This document shows, in pieces, positions 44,991 to 57,195 of a stretch of 64,000 bases of DNA (position 1 is the stretch's first letter; each line of letters starts with the position of its first letter). The notes under the pieces are model-generated. The model was not told the origin of the DNA, made no database searches, and worked only from the letters and a program-made list of their open reading frames with translations. The stretch spans positions 4,186,280 through 4,250,279 of the forward strand of contig NW_004624795.1 of NCBI RefSeq assembly GCF_000247695.1, given 5' to 3'. Made by a program: the position numbers and the translations under genes. The DNA comes from Heterocephalus glaber. Its lineage: Eukaryota; Chordata; Mammalia; Rodentia; Bathyergidae.

Positions 44991-46699
44991 TATTATGGTA
45001 TTATTTTGGGGTTTTGTTTTGTTTTGTTTTGTTTTTTCTGAGACAGGGTCTTGTTTTGTAGTTCAGGCTGGCCCTGAACTATGTAGCCCAGGCTGGCCTC
45101 TAACTTGTATTGATCCTCTTGTCCTGTCTCTGCCACCTGAGTGCTAAGATTATAGGGGTGCACCACCACGCTCAGCATGGTATTATTTTTATATATCTGT
45201 TGGTTATATGTTTTCTGCTGGGTGTTTAAGACCAAGTTAAAGTGAAACTTGTGTTAATCAAAATAAACCTCTTGCTATCTATTAAGGTCAGTTAGGTCTC
45301 CTCAGGTATTATTCTGGAAGCATGTACAGACCCTCTCATCTCCTCTGTCAGTGTCAGCTGTCAGGATGGGTCATGGTCTTGCTTGAGCATGTTGCTTTCT
45401 GAAAACCATGGGAGAGTTTTCCTTCTTTGGTGACCCTTTTTAGGCACACTGTACATTTGTTGATTCCTGTCCTCTGGGGTCCAGCAGTCTTCCTTCTTGG
45501 GAGGATAGGTGGCTCACCAAAGATGTAGGATCCTGTAGAAAATGTTCCCTCATGTCCTGGGTCCTTGTTGACCTTGGAGGGCCAGGGCCAAAATATTAAC
45601 TGTCTTCTTAGTCCAGTTACCTTTCTAGTTCTGGCCTCTAAACTTTAGTTGTTGAGCACCCAGAAGAGAAGATCAGTTACATCAGTATTGCAGAGGGAGC
45701 AGTGAGCTTAACTATTATTATTTTTTTTTTTTAGTAAGGCTATCATTTTATTTATTTATTTTGGTACCGGGGATCGAACTCCGGACCTTGCACTTGCGAG
45801 CCATGTGCTGGAACCACTGAGCTAAATCCCCAGCCCGAGCTTAACTATTATAATCTCATCTGAATATCAAGAACTTTGAAATATAAAGAATAGCTGGAAG
45901 ACTGATTTCTTTTTTTGTTTATTTTTTTTGCAAGACTGATTTCTTACCATGGTTGTTTTATTAGCTGAGTCCATGCAGAATGTTTTTTTTTTCCATGCAG
46001 AATGTTAACAGACAACAGTTATATAGTTTTACATAGAAAACTTGAGATCAAGAGCCACACATAGTATTTTAGCATGACAATTATGATGACATTATCTTTG
46101 CAACACATTTAAATGTACATCTTAATATCGAATAGCCTTTTTAGTCAAACATTTACATCTGATCACAAGACCTTAAATGGCACAAAGAAACTCTCACCTA
46201 ATTTGTTATCCTTCAATTAGACCCCATCTAAGGAGAATCTAGTGGTCTATCAATGTACCTTAGAAGTTTCTACTGTCTAGCCTCTAATTTTTTTTTTTTT
46301 TTTTTTGTACCAGGGATTCAGGACCTTGCTCCTGCAAGGCAGGCGGTGGAACCACTGAGCTAAACCCCCCCACCCTAGGCCTTGAGCTCACTATGTAGTC
46401 CAGGGTGGCCTTGAACTCATGATGATCCTCTTGCCTGAGCCTCCTGAGTGCTGGGATAACAGGTGTGCACCACCATACTCAGCAGATACTGGAATTTTAA
46501 AAAAAGGTTATCCCCATAGACAATCTTGGTTTTTTATTTTAGAAGACCGGAAAGGCATGAATATATTTAGTACATTATGAAATTAGCAATGATGAAAGGG
46601 CCAGGGATTTAGCTCAGTGGTTCTGTTTCCTGCCTCGAAAGTACAAGGTCCCGAGTCTCTGGTACCAAAAAAAAAAGCAGACACCTGAGTCAAAGATCA

Positions 46700-46799
46700 N
46701 NNNNNNNNNNNNNNNNNNNNNNNNNNNNNNNNNNNNNNNNNNNNNNNNNNNNNNNNNNNNNNNNNNNNNNNNNNNNNNNNNNNNNNNNNNNNNNNNNNN
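46700..46799. other. Assembly gap (100 N)
   Basis: Lies after an ID element and before an A run. The sequence GAAATTAGCAATGATGA occurs at about 46578 and again at about 46825, so the gap falls inside one retroposon insertion or a pair of them. Confidence 0.8.
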
Positions 46800-47389
46800 A
46801 AAAAAAAAAAAAAAAAAAAAAAGAGGAAATTAGCAATGATGAGTGTCAGAGCTTTATGAAAACCTTTGTCTCAATTTAGTTTTGTTTTATGTTTGTTGGT
46901 TGGTTTGTTTTTGGTACTGGGAATTGAGCTCAGGACTTTGTGGTTGTTCAATTTAGTTTTGTACCAAGAGCATCTTTTAATAAAACCATATTGTTGTATT
47001 TATTTATTTTTGGTACTGGGGATCGAACTCGGGACCTTGTGCTTGCAAGGCAGACAGCGGAAACACTGAGCTAAATCCCCAGCCCCTAAAACCATATTGT
47101 TTTACCCACAGGAACCTTAACCTTTTGATTAAAACCAATGTAAACATATCACAATAATGTGTTTAGCAATTTTTATTGGGGTGTGTCTCTCACAAGGCTA
47201 TGGAAATTATTGAAGTCCCATTAGTGAGTAAAGATTGGAATAAATGTTTCTAGGCAGCTGGTCCTTTATTCACCAAGGGGAGTCCCATCCCACAGACTTC
47301 CCCAAACCTAAGTGGTCCTCATTTAATTATCTAGACAAACTTTTAGGTGACCTCTGAACACATTATTCTTTTATTTATTTATTTATTTA

Positions 47390-47908
47390 TTTATTTTTTG
47401 CATATCCTTTTATTGGTACGTTTTAGGTGTACAACATAATGACATTCATCATTGGAGATATGCACCTTTACATACTCTCTTGGTTCTTATTTTTCCCCCT
47501 TCCCCTACCCTCCCTTCAACTCCTCCATCCCTCCTTATTTACAAAGACTTTTGTTTCCATTTTTTCATTTTCTCATATTAATTCCATTCCCCTCTTTCCT
47601 TTCCCCTACCCCTCCCACTTCCCCCTCCCCTTTGCCCCTTTTTTTTCCTGTTTCACATTATCTATTATACCTTTTAGTCCTTATTTACACTTTCAGTTTC
47701 TCACACTAGAGAAACTATTCGGTATTTACGCATGTGTGTCCTGTTTATTTCACTTAAGAGTATCGCCTCAATGTGCATCCATTTAGCAATAAATGTTTCT
47801 AATTTCTCGTTTTTGATGGCTGAGTAGTACTCCATTTTATTTTTTAAAACCCCACATTTTCTCGATCCAGTCTCCAGTTGATGGGCATTTGGGCTGTTTC
47901 CAAGGTTT
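47390..47908 (-). mobile_element. L1 3' end, antisense, inside the provirus
   Basis: Shares the 'ctgagtagtactccatt' and 'gatgggcatttgggctgttt' phrases and a pyrimidine-rich 3' UTR with the 59.4-kb copy. A (TTTA)n tract precedes it, and a reverse ID (47925-48003) follows. Confidence 0.8.
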
Positions 47909-49768
47909 TTTTTGTTGTTTTTTTTTTTTGGTACCGAGGATCGAACTTGGGACCTTGCGCTTGCAAGGCAGGCGCCAGAACCACTGAGCTAAATCCCCGG
48001 CCCGTAGTCAGAACTTTTCCTAGGTCAATTAACAGAGATCTCTTGTAACAAGAATCAGAAGGAATAAAAATCTTTTAGACCTGTGAAAGCAAAGACAGTT
48101 TTTAAGATGGGCCCTAACCTGATGGTTTATCTGATTGTAATATCCAGCTATACAGTCTTCTCATTGTTGCTTTGATAGTAATAGTTATTGGCTACCAGCT
48201 GGTAGCCAAAACTACTGGGTTTTTTTTTTTTTTGTACTGGGGATCAAACTCGGGACCTTGCACTTCTGAGGCAGGTGGTAGAACCACTGAGCTAAATTTC
48301 TGGCCCTAAAAGTGCTGTTTTGATAGTCACATGTAACTGTTCCTGCTAGAGGGGCAGACTGTTAAGAGATAATTTTAACTATTGCCAGGGTTGGGTACAT
48401 AGGCCAGATTTAGATGTAGAAAGAGCCTAGGTGGCACTCTTTGGAGCTAAGTATGAACTCCAAACAGTGGGGGAAGAAGGCCTGCCAAGGCTCCAATCTG
48501 CCCTCCTGCAGATGTCTACCTATGACAGTTTTTCCCATTTTGCCTGTGACCCTACTCACATGGACCATACTCAGCTATAGGCCTTCTTTTTTCAGAGCCT
48601 CAGTTAGCACATCTCTGAGAATAGTGGCCAGCCTGGCGTGATGTTCTAGAGGAAAATCATGATGAGAGAAACAGTCCTCTGGGGACTGGGGCTGTGCCTC
48701 TTCTTTAACATTTCTTTTCGTTTAAAACTGTTATTAAACTCATAAAGTTTCCTATGGATGTTTTGTTCTATCAATTAACTTATCTGTGTTATAAAAATCA
48801 GTCTGCCCTGTGCTATAATTAATCATCAGTCAGCATCATTCTTGAGGGGAAGTAAGAGGAATTAATCTCCAGTTCTACTTAAGGACTGAAAGGCAGATAA
48901 ACTTGGACTAAAACTTGTACATTTATTCTTTGAGAGTTTCAGAATTAAATCTAGACCAGCCTTTTTTTTTTTTTTTTTTAATATGGCGCAGAGATAAGTG
49001 AAGGTCAGCTTCACTCTGCAAGGGTCCCAAAGAGGGGAAACTCACCAGTCTGAAAACTTGCTCCTGAAATCCAGCAGCCACAGAGGAGAGAATTGCTCTG
49101 GACCAAATATTGTTGCAAACTGCATTATTTCTCAGGTGCAGACTCTAAGTATGGCACAAGAACTAAACCCTAACCATCTCAGGTACTGAAAGACAATTAA
49201 GATCAAGCACTTCCCCAGAGTGGATCTCTATTCCTTATCAAAACATACCTCCAGAGACAAAAGCTGCGGTTGACTCCAACTGCATTGCCACTCCGAAAAT
49301 TAAACCAATAATCAGAGAACCTGAATGGCTGTTTTTCTAGCCTCTTGGAAGAAAGCGAGAGAGAGAGAAAAAATGAAAATGCTCCAATTATGTTGGCTTT
49401 TATTGTTGTTGTTGCTGTTGTTTTTTGGTACCAAGGATCGAACTCAGAACCTTTCGCTTGTGAGGCAGGCTCGGTGCCACTGAACTAAATCCCTAGCCCA
49501 TTCTCCAATTATATTGTGCAGGGTTTACTTTCTAATAAATAACTCTGAATCAAAAAGTTCTAGGGCTAGGAAAACTTTCCTAGATCTTGTTTGATCTGTT
49601 TTAGGTCACTGAGAGAAAGGGACACGTGAACCCAGGTAGTCCCATATTTGCCATTTACTTCCTATTGTGGCAAAGTGGAACAGCTCAGTGCCACAGCCAA
49701 GTACCACAGCTCTGAGGCACAGCTGTTACAGCTCAGTGTTACAGCTCTGGGTCAAGGCTATGGCAATT

Positions 49769-50219
49769 TGAAGACTCGAGAATCTGACGGTCACTCAAAC
49801 AGGTGGAGAAAAACCTTCATTACGCTGGTGGGCTCAGAGGAGTTCATACTAGAAGTCTGAGCACTCTGCCAGAAATGAGAGCCTCCTTACATAGGGATCT
49901 ACAGGGTAGGCAAACATGCTTACTGAAGCAGGGGGGCATAGTTACACAACATTCCTGAAACGCATGCCATGTGAGCATGCTCACTGAAGCAGAGGGGCAG
50001 AGTTACAGAACATTCTAGAAAGGGGGCAGGGCTTAACAGAACATTCTTGTAAGGGGTGGAGCTTAATAGAACATTCCTGAGAGGGGCGGAGCTAACAGAA
50101 TATTCTTGTAAGGGGGCAGAGCTTAACAGACCATTCCTGAAAGGTCACACAGTTCAAAGAATCACAAAACATTTTGATACATTGGGCAGGAGTGCTGCCC
50201 AGCAGCACAAACTATTACA
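49769..50219 (-). repeat. Possible LTR with U3-like tandem repeats
   Basis: The minus strand begins TGTAATAGTTTG and may end ..GAGTCTTCA. It contains about five ~30-bp repeats, then a TATGTAAGGA-like box, then an R/U5-like segment. No matching second copy or target duplication was found, so boundaries are uncertain. It lies inside the larger provirus, as a nested insertion. Confidence 0.4.
50008..50150 (-). repeat. Tandem repeat, ~30-bp unit
   Basis: Units start at 50008, 50039, 50069, 50098 and 50129. Each has GAACATTCxTGxxAGGGGxxGxGC then TTAACA with small differences (shown loosely). A longer ~60-bp duplication lies just to the left (49915-50007). Confidence 0.8.
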
Positions 50220-50640
50220 TTTCTGGAACAAAACATTCTGTGGGAAAAAAAACATGGAGGCAAGGCAAGCGCTTGTCTTATTGTATAGTATTACTCTATC
50301 ACTATAAGGAATATTGTCCTTGAGGGTTTTAACAAAATCAGTTAAGGATGGATACAGCCCTGTAGAAGCTTCAATTACAGCTGGCCTAGAAGCCCCACTC
50401 TCAGCACCTGAAGGGCTGGACTCAGTAGCAGTGGACGAGTCCTTGGTTAAACTTAGCAACCTCATCCCCAGGTTCCAAAGGGTGAGGAAGAGTAGCCTCA
50501 GGCTCAGTGGTAGTGGATACTTTAGGGACCAGAGGTGTCTAGTTTTCCTGCAGCTTACATTTACATTTTGAACACAAGTAAGGATCATTTCTTAATGCAA
50601 AGAAAATCTGAACGTAAGGCAATTTTGATCATTTTCCTTC
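50154..50640 (-). other. Unassigned open stretch inside the provirus, possible gag remnant
   Basis: A 144-codon minus-strand frame (50588-50154) contains PSLTDFVKTLKDNIPYSDR, which resembles retroviral structural protein in composition, but I cannot assign it to a family. Confidence 0.25.
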
Positions 50641-52775
50641 TTACAGTACAATTCTATTTGTGAAATAGCATCATAATACTTCCCTCTGCATTCTGTTTTG
50701 GCTCTAGGGGTAGGCAGGCCATGCACAGGTGCAGAAAATATTAAACAGCTCCTCTTTAACATATAAGGATTGAGAACATTCTCCAGGGCTTAAGAATACA
50801 TTCCAACAGAGTAAGAGATTTTGACATGGAGTATCCCATCTGAAAATACAAGAGAAAGAATTGGTGTCCCTTTAATTTCTACTTGATCTCTGTATCCTCA
50901 AGGCATCCCTAGAGGTGACTCACTTCAGAGCAGGAGGATAGAAGATGCGTCAGGGTCAGACTAGCCGCCCTTAAGGGCTTGTGACCCTATCTCCCCTGGG
51001 AACTGGAATTGTTAACTCCACCAGATGTTTTTTAAAAGCCCAAGTTACAGTAGATTTCAGCTGTAACAGTCATGTTTAAAGAAAGAAGCATTGCTAACAA
51101 AACCAATAATCAAGAGATCTAAGTCACTACTTTCCAATTCTTTGAAAAAGAGTGAGGGCAAGTTGAAAGTAATTGGAGGGCTGGGATTTAGCTCAGTGGC
51201 ACTGTGTCTGCTTTGCAAGAGCAAAGAGTTCAATCCCTGGTACCAAAAAAAAAAAAAAAAAAAAAAAGAAAGAGAGAGAGAGGGGGAAAAAGAAAAAATA
51301 GAAAGTGATTGGAGCATCTCTCAGCGGGCAGAAGAAATCACCTCCAAAGGTAGAAAGAGTCAAGTTATGTATCTAATCACCTAGGTAATCTTCCTTAGCA
51401 GGAAGATAAGGCTCTTTTATTCAAAATCCACCCTAAAACTTCTATGTCTCTGCAGTTACAGGTTAAATTTATACCCATCACCTAGCAATCACATTTTTAT
51501 CAGTTTTCCACATGCACATGAAAGAAGAAAAAGGCTGACTAAAATCCCTTTTCAATTCTTTTTTTTTTTTTTTTTTTGGTACCAGGGATTGAACTCAGGA
51601 CCTTGCCCTTGTGAGGCAGGTATGGCACCACTGAGGTAAATCCTTGGCCTTTTTTATTCTAGTTAGCATATACAAAGCAGAACTGCAAGTTGCTAGCTGG
51701 TAGCTGTTCTCTTCCATGAAAGGCAAACAGCCTCAGCTTGACTTCCTGGAGGGAGGGGTGGTCTAACTACAATGTGGTTCTAAAATTAACTCCCAATGAG
51801 TTAGAGAAAAGCTTAGGGGGAGTTTCTAACTTACTGGGAGAGAAAAAATGTCCAAACCTGTTGTTCAATTCTTAATGGAGGCTTAAGAGAGGGCTCTAAT
51901 AGTGTCATCTGTGGTCACTCTGGAACAGAGGATACCAGAAGATCGCTGAGTTACCTCTCACCTCACTGAGGAGTGCTGGTAGGGATGATGGATAAATGGA
52001 GATTCTTCTGCTGGTTACCCAGTCAGGACCCAGCTTCCACTGAGGAACTTTTGTGTATCCGCCGGAGAGTCACCCTATCCATGACCCCTCAGTTGTCCTC
52101 TCAGCTTTTACTGGTTCCCCACAACCAGAGATTCATCTCCAAAAAGGAATCCAACTGTTTGCTAGTGTTCTATATGGAAAAGATAAAAACTTGAGCTGTC
52201 TTCATCCTAGATGATTTCCTTTTCTTTGGCTTTAACAAATGCTCGTTTTCTATGGAGTCAACTTAAAGGTAATTAGTTGTTGGGTAGGAGAAAAAGGTTG
52301 GGGCAGTTCAGACTTCTTCTCTATATCTTACATGCTTCCAAAAAAGGCAATTATAAAGTGCCAGGGAAAGATCAGAAATGAGATCAGAAAAAGAAAGTAT
52401 TTTCTTCTCATGCTCATGATGAATTATTAAGACAACCTGCTCAAAAAAAAAAAAAGACAACTTGCTCATGAGTCGTCACTCTCACCCTAGACAGGCAAGA
52501 ATGGGGAATCTCAAGAACTAAGATTGCCTCCTCACCAGCAGATCAGACCAGAAGGGAAACTGAGGCAGAACAGAACATTCCCTCTAGAGTGTAGAGGGGC
52601 AATTTGGGCCAGTTTGTCCCAGTGAAACCTGTCCCCTAAGTCCTAAGAATGGCTACCAGCCTATTGACTTTTAATTGGCAGAAGGGGTCCCGTGATTTAT
52701 TAATGGGGTTTGTATATTTTCTAAATATAAACTAGATTTCATAAAAAGACCCATTTTACAGAATTTTATGTTAAA

Positions 52776-52795
52776 GTCCACTAGGGGGCGCACTA
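52776..52795 (+). promoter_or_regulatory. CTCF-like motif inside the provirus
   Basis: GTCCACTAGGGGGCGCACTA, a near-perfect CTCF core match. Motif match only; binding not shown. Confidence 0.55.
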
Positions 52796-53439
52796 GCATT
52801 ACTCTTCCTAGTGCTGCTGTCTAACAAGTCAAACAGGTCAAACAAGGAACACTAGTAAATTTAGCAACTAATTCCAAATGTAACATACACAAAACAGGAA
52901 TCAAGGCAGGAGGATCGCCATGAATTTGAGGCCAGCCTTGGCTACATAGTGAGTTCAAGGCCAGTCTGAAGTACACAGTGAGACCCTGTCTCAGAAAACA
53001 AAAACAAAGCAGGAATAAGATGTCACTTCCTGTTGGGCACATGCCTGTAATCCCAGCACTCAGGAGGCTGAGGCTAGAGGATTGCCACTAGTTTAGGCCA
53101 GCCTGGGCTACATAGTGAGTTCAAGGCTGGCCTAGACTACATAGCGAGACCCTGTCTCAACAAAACAAACAAAGAACAACAACAAAATGTCACTTTCTTT
53201 GATGGGACATCCCTCTCATGTTCTCAAATTTAGCATCATTTTAACAAAGGACAATGCATGCAAGTGAAACAAGGCATAAAAATTCAAAGCATGCATATTT
53301 GACAGACAAGGTATAAAGTGAAAGGCATAAGCAAATAACAAAGACAAGGCATAAAATTACAGGATGACAATTTTTTATTACCTAAGCAAGTCACAATCCA
53401 GAATCGGAAACAAAAGCAAACTCTTACCTCTGTCCAATT

Positions 53440-53457
53440 ATCTCAATGGAACCTCCA
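53440..53457 (-). other. Primer-binding site, tRNA-Gln type
   Basis: The minus strand reads TGGAGGTTCCATTGAGAT three bases after the 5' LTR. It matches the complement of the tRNA-Gln 3' end (CCA included) at 16 of 18 positions. Confidence 0.8.
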
Positions 53458-53460
53458 AAA

Positions 53461-54119
53461 TGATCTAGGAAGTATGATCTATGGATGATATAGGACCTCC
53501 AAATGATCCAAATAGCATAACGGAAATATGACCCAACGTGCTAGATGTCTGATATGCTGAGTTTGTGTTCTCTAAAATTGAATGAATTCTGGGAACAACG
53601 AAGGTTAAGAGTAGGAAGTATTTATTGAGAGAAAGATAGCTTCTGTCTAAGAGAGACAGAAAAGATCCCAAGTGGGTGGCCCAGGGACCCTGCATCTCAA
53701 GGGAGTTTTATAGAGGAAAACCATGAGGTGAGGCAGGTACAAGGTGGGGCAAAACTATGGTCAACCAAGAAGATTACAAGTATAGTTGCTTGGGTAATAT
53801 TGATTACATGGTGATCAAATGGGGAAGCAAGTCATGTAGCAAGCATACATAGAATGAACAAGGATTTTCTGGGAAGAAATGGGCTAGGGGGGTTTTGGTC
53901 CTCACCCAAGGTGACTGATGCCTATTTAGAATATCAGTCACTGCTGTTCATCCCTAGGGGAATATGTGGGTGGAGTCATTTCTCCTTGTTTTGAAGCCTC
54001 ACCTTCAACAAACCTGTCTCAGCCACAGCTGTAATGTGTTCTTATCTTCTGCATTGACTCTCTGGAGGGCCCAGCGCTGACTGCCTATAATATTTTAACT
54101 AATTCAGCTGTCTATAATA
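53461..54119 (-). repeat. 5' LTR of the provirus
   Basis: On the minus strand it begins TATTATAGACAG and ends CCTAGATCA. It has a TATAAAAC box (53705-53712) and an AATAAA (53621-53626) in the expected order. It carries about 33 bp near 53640-53675 that the 3' LTR lacks, next to a short AGACAG repeat. Confidence 0.88.
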
Positions 54120-54159
54120 AGATCATCTCTGCTTCTGTTTCTTTTCTTTTTTGTTGTTT

Positions 54160-54690
54160 GAGTTTTTGAGACAAGTTCTTACTCTGTAGTCCAGGATGGT
54201 CTTGAACTCATGATGTAACCCAGGCTGGCCTCAAACACAGGGGGATCCTCCTGCCTCAGCCTCCTTTGTGCTAGAATCACAGGCATGCACTGCTGCACCC
54301 GGCTCATCCCTGTTTCTTACCAAGCTCTGATCAGTTTCTCAGATAGTGCAAATTTGTTCCATATTAGCCTGGACCAAATGATAAAGTAAGACGTATTTAC
54401 TTCATTCTGAGGTAGATTGTAAATGAGTGCTGTTTCATTAGCTGCTGTTTTGGAAAATTCATTTTATCCTCCTACCTCATTAAAACCAGGATAATTGGAA
54501 ACTGCTGGGGAAGTGATTCCAAAGGGATATTTCTTAATCCCACAACCTTGTTAGTTTGCATTTCTAAAAAAGCAACATAAGAAGATCTTGGCTTGCTGAT
54601 GGTAGCAAGAGAAGAGAACTGTGTGTAACGGGAGGAGGGTGTAACAGGTAGGGGCTCGGCCTGGCAAAAACAGTGGGGGGGGGGGGGGGG

Positions 54691-54729
<39 letters not shown>

Positions 54730-55700
54730 TTTCTGGGGATTGAATCCAGGGCTACATCCCCAGCCCTTTTCTATTTTTTAATTTTGAGACAGGATCTCAC
54801 TAATTTGCTAAATTCCAGGCTGGGCTCAAATTTGGGATTCTCCTGCCTCAGCCTTCCAGAGTGCTGGGATCACAGGTGTGCGCCACTGCGGCCAGCCAAG
54901 TACTGTCTTGTACATAGTATACAGTCAAATATGTATTCATTCAATGGATAAGGAGCAGTCCAGATGACATGTGATAAGGCAGATGGGGAAGGAAGGTGAT
55001 TTCCTGTTCCCCCATCTTCCCCCATCGTAGAGGGTTCCTGGGCTCCCTGTTGTCCTGTTCAGACCTCTAAAAAGGGCCAGGAGGGGACAGGACTCCCGAG
55101 AGCAGTGGAGCACAGGCTTGCATTGTTCTCCTTTCCAATAGCAGATGACATCAAAGATGGCAACTTCTGAAATTTTGCCAAGTAACCTACATCTAGGACA
55201 AGCACAGCTGAGGGGAGATGGAAAATTCTGGGGAATTTAAAGAATCTGCTCCTAAACAGAAGGGTAGTCAGCATGGTGTTGCATCTATGATCCCAGCAGG
55301 AGGATCGCTGAGAGTTCGAGGCCAGTCTGGGCTACATAGGGAGAAAACAAACAGAATGGTACAATGCTTGAGTTTTCTTTTGAGACAGGATCCCGATATA
55401 TAACCCAGGCTGGCCTTGAACTCAGTGATCCTCCTGCCTCAGCCTCCCGAGTGGTGGGATTACAGGTGTACGCCACCAAGCCCAGTCTGAGTTTACATCT
55501 TTTTTGTTGTTGTTCTTTTTTTTAGTACTGGGGATCGAACTCGGGACTTTGTGCTTGGGCGCAAGCGCCAGACCCACTGAGCTACATCCCTGGCCCTGCA
55601 TCTTTTTTTTTTTTTCTTTTGGTATCAGGGATTGGACTCAGGACCTTGTGCTTTCGAGGGAGGCAGCAGCACCACTGAGCAAAATCCCTGGCCTCTGAGT
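54160..55700. mobile_element. SINE cluster right of the provirus
   Basis: B1 (-) 54160-54305; G17 plus (GA)n 54675-54728 next to an old ID remnant (-) to about 54766; B1 (-) 54780-54897; B1 fragment (+) 55270-55342; B1 (-) 55378-55492; IDs (-) 55528-55598 and 55618-55695. Unique sequence lies at 54310-54660 and 54900-55265; no gene seen. Confidence 0.75.
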
Positions 55701-56839
55701 TTACATCTTGACTCCATGTCTATTCCTCACTGGCAGAAAGGGGGTGATTCAATATGCAACTCACAGAACTGAACTGTCATTAACCCATTACAGTCAAATG
55801 AGGCAATACATAGTCCCACTGTGGTCAGTTACGAGGCGCTTTAAAGCCTCAGGATGGCGTGGGAGGGAATCGCAGAGCTAAGCAGGCTCCTGGGAGGTGG
55901 ATCTGGGCTCTGGAGCTGGACATGCACAGCATCCCTGTCCGCAGAATCCCCCCCAGAGCAGGGTCCCTAAGGCAGAAGCGCTCTGGATGGACCTACGAAC
56001 CGGAAGCCCTCAGAAGGCTCTGACCTGCGTTGCAGCTAAAATCCCTCAACAGCAGTTTCTGTCCCCGCAGCGATGCCTTACTCCTGTGCTGCACAGAGTT
56101 CTCTCAGCGCTTCTTTCCGCCCCTTCCACTCCCCTGCTGATGGGAACAAAGGCCCGGCTCTCTCGCCCCAGATTCCTCAAGGTGCAGCTCCTCAGAGCTC
56201 AGCCCGGAAAGCGGCCGGGCCCTGCTGTTCAGGCCCGGGCGAGAAGGAATCCCTCGCCTGTTCTCGCTCCACTTTCGCCCGGGCTGGCTAAATCAAGCAA
56301 TAATCCTAAAGGGGAATTTCAGGCCTTCTGGGACCCCCCCTCCCCCCACCCCAGGTTCAGGGAGGAGAGAGCAAAGCCCTTAACCCACTTCCATCCTCCG
56401 GGATTACCTCGGTGGGGGAGGGAGACAGAAATAAATCGGACTCCTGGGGGGCTGGCGCTTGGGGAGGAAGCTGCAGGAGTGTCCTGGAGGGCGGGAGGCT
56501 TGGGGGTCCAGGGGCCTGGGAGCCCCCTTCTCATACCATCGAATAGTCTGACAAAGAGTCCACAGACTTGAGAAGCAATGCAGGCGGTGGGGGAGCAGGA
56601 CGGGGTGGTGCACACCTGTAATCCCAGCACTGGGGAGGCTGAGGCAGGCGGGTCGAGGCAAGTTCGAGACCAGCCTAGACTACATAGGGAGACCCTATTT
56701 CAAAAAACAAAAAGAAAAGCAATCCCTACGCTAGTGTTTGGCAGTTACAGGCGCTCAAGAAATGTGCTGGATGGAAGAATGAAAAGTGTAGAGTTGAAAG
56801 CAGAAACAATCCTGGTCATATTGACAACCCTCCTGTCCC
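55700..56839. other. Unique GC-rich stretch left of the orphan CpG island
   Basis: A 224-codon plus-strand frame (55897-56571) is open, but its low-complexity Pro/Ser/Arg composition and lack of any family resemblance make a gene unlikely. B1 (+) at 56595-56703. Confidence 0.4.
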
Positions 56840-57050
56840 TCCGCGCGCCAAGTTGTGAGCCGTGGTGGGAAGAGCTCTGCATCGGGAGCACAAAGGCCTG
56901 CGCTCCTCGAACGGACAGGGACTCTGGGGGCTCCTGGGGGACCAGGTGCCCGTCCGCGCCTCCTCGGCCCCTGGATCTGACCTGTAAACGCGCCCCCTCC
57001 CGGGCGTTCCACCGCGCCATTCTCCAGGGACTACCTGTGATGCCGGAAGC

Positions 57051-57067
57051 GTCCACTAGGGGGAACC
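57051..57067 (+). promoter_or_regulatory. CTCF-like motif
   Basis: GTCCACTAGGGGGAACC within the orphan CpG island. Motif match only. Confidence 0.4.
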
Positions 57068-57175
57068 AGGCCCGCGCTGGGATCTCAGGAGGCCGTGCAG
57101 CCCCTCAATTCCAGGGCTTTTCAGGACCGAACCGGAGTCAGAGACGCATTTACGGGCGTGGCCCGGGCCGCCCCT

Positions 57176-57195
57176 CACAGCGCCCCCTAGGCCTG
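57176..57195 (-). promoter_or_regulatory. CTCF-like motif
   Basis: The minus strand reads CAGGCCTAGGGGGCGCTGTG, opposite in orientation to the motif at 57051. Confidence 0.5.

Larger units (their letters stand above)
44455..53165. mobile_element. SINEs nested in the provirus
   Basis: ID (+): 44455-44525, a partial copy 44610-44645, 46598-46670, 51178-51243. ID (-): 45765-45835, 46305-46372, 47012-47085, 47930-48005, 48230-48306, 49425-49498, 51575-51650. B1 (-): 45035-45178, 46378-46488. B1 (+): 52900-52995, 53030-53160. (GAAA)n at 44525-44590. Confidence 0.8.
43431..54119 (-). mobile_element. Decayed endogenous retrovirus (ERV1-like provirus), minus strand
   Basis: Two same-family LTRs in direct orientation bound the element (5' LTR 53461-54119, 3' LTR 43431-44200), with AGAT duplicated at 43427-43430 and 54120-54123. 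A tRNA-Gln-like primer-binding site follows the 5' LTR, and a polypurine tract and env transmembrane remnant precede the 3' LTR. The interior (about 9.3 kb) holds no long open frame. It is interrupted by an L1 3' end (47390-47908), over a dozen ID/B1 SINEs, a second LTR-like segment and a 100-N gap. The 4-bp duplication and Gln primer fit a gamma-type (class I) ERV. Gag and pol were not confidently located by eye. Confidence 0.88.

Noticed and set aside
49640..49770. Possible primer-binding site after the 49.8-50.2 kb LTR-like segment
   Set aside because: TGGCAAATATGGG resembles a Lys-type site only in its first four bases.
55897..56571. 224-codon ORF
   Set aside because: Low-complexity composition and no domain or splice context; probably a chance frame in GC-rich DNA.
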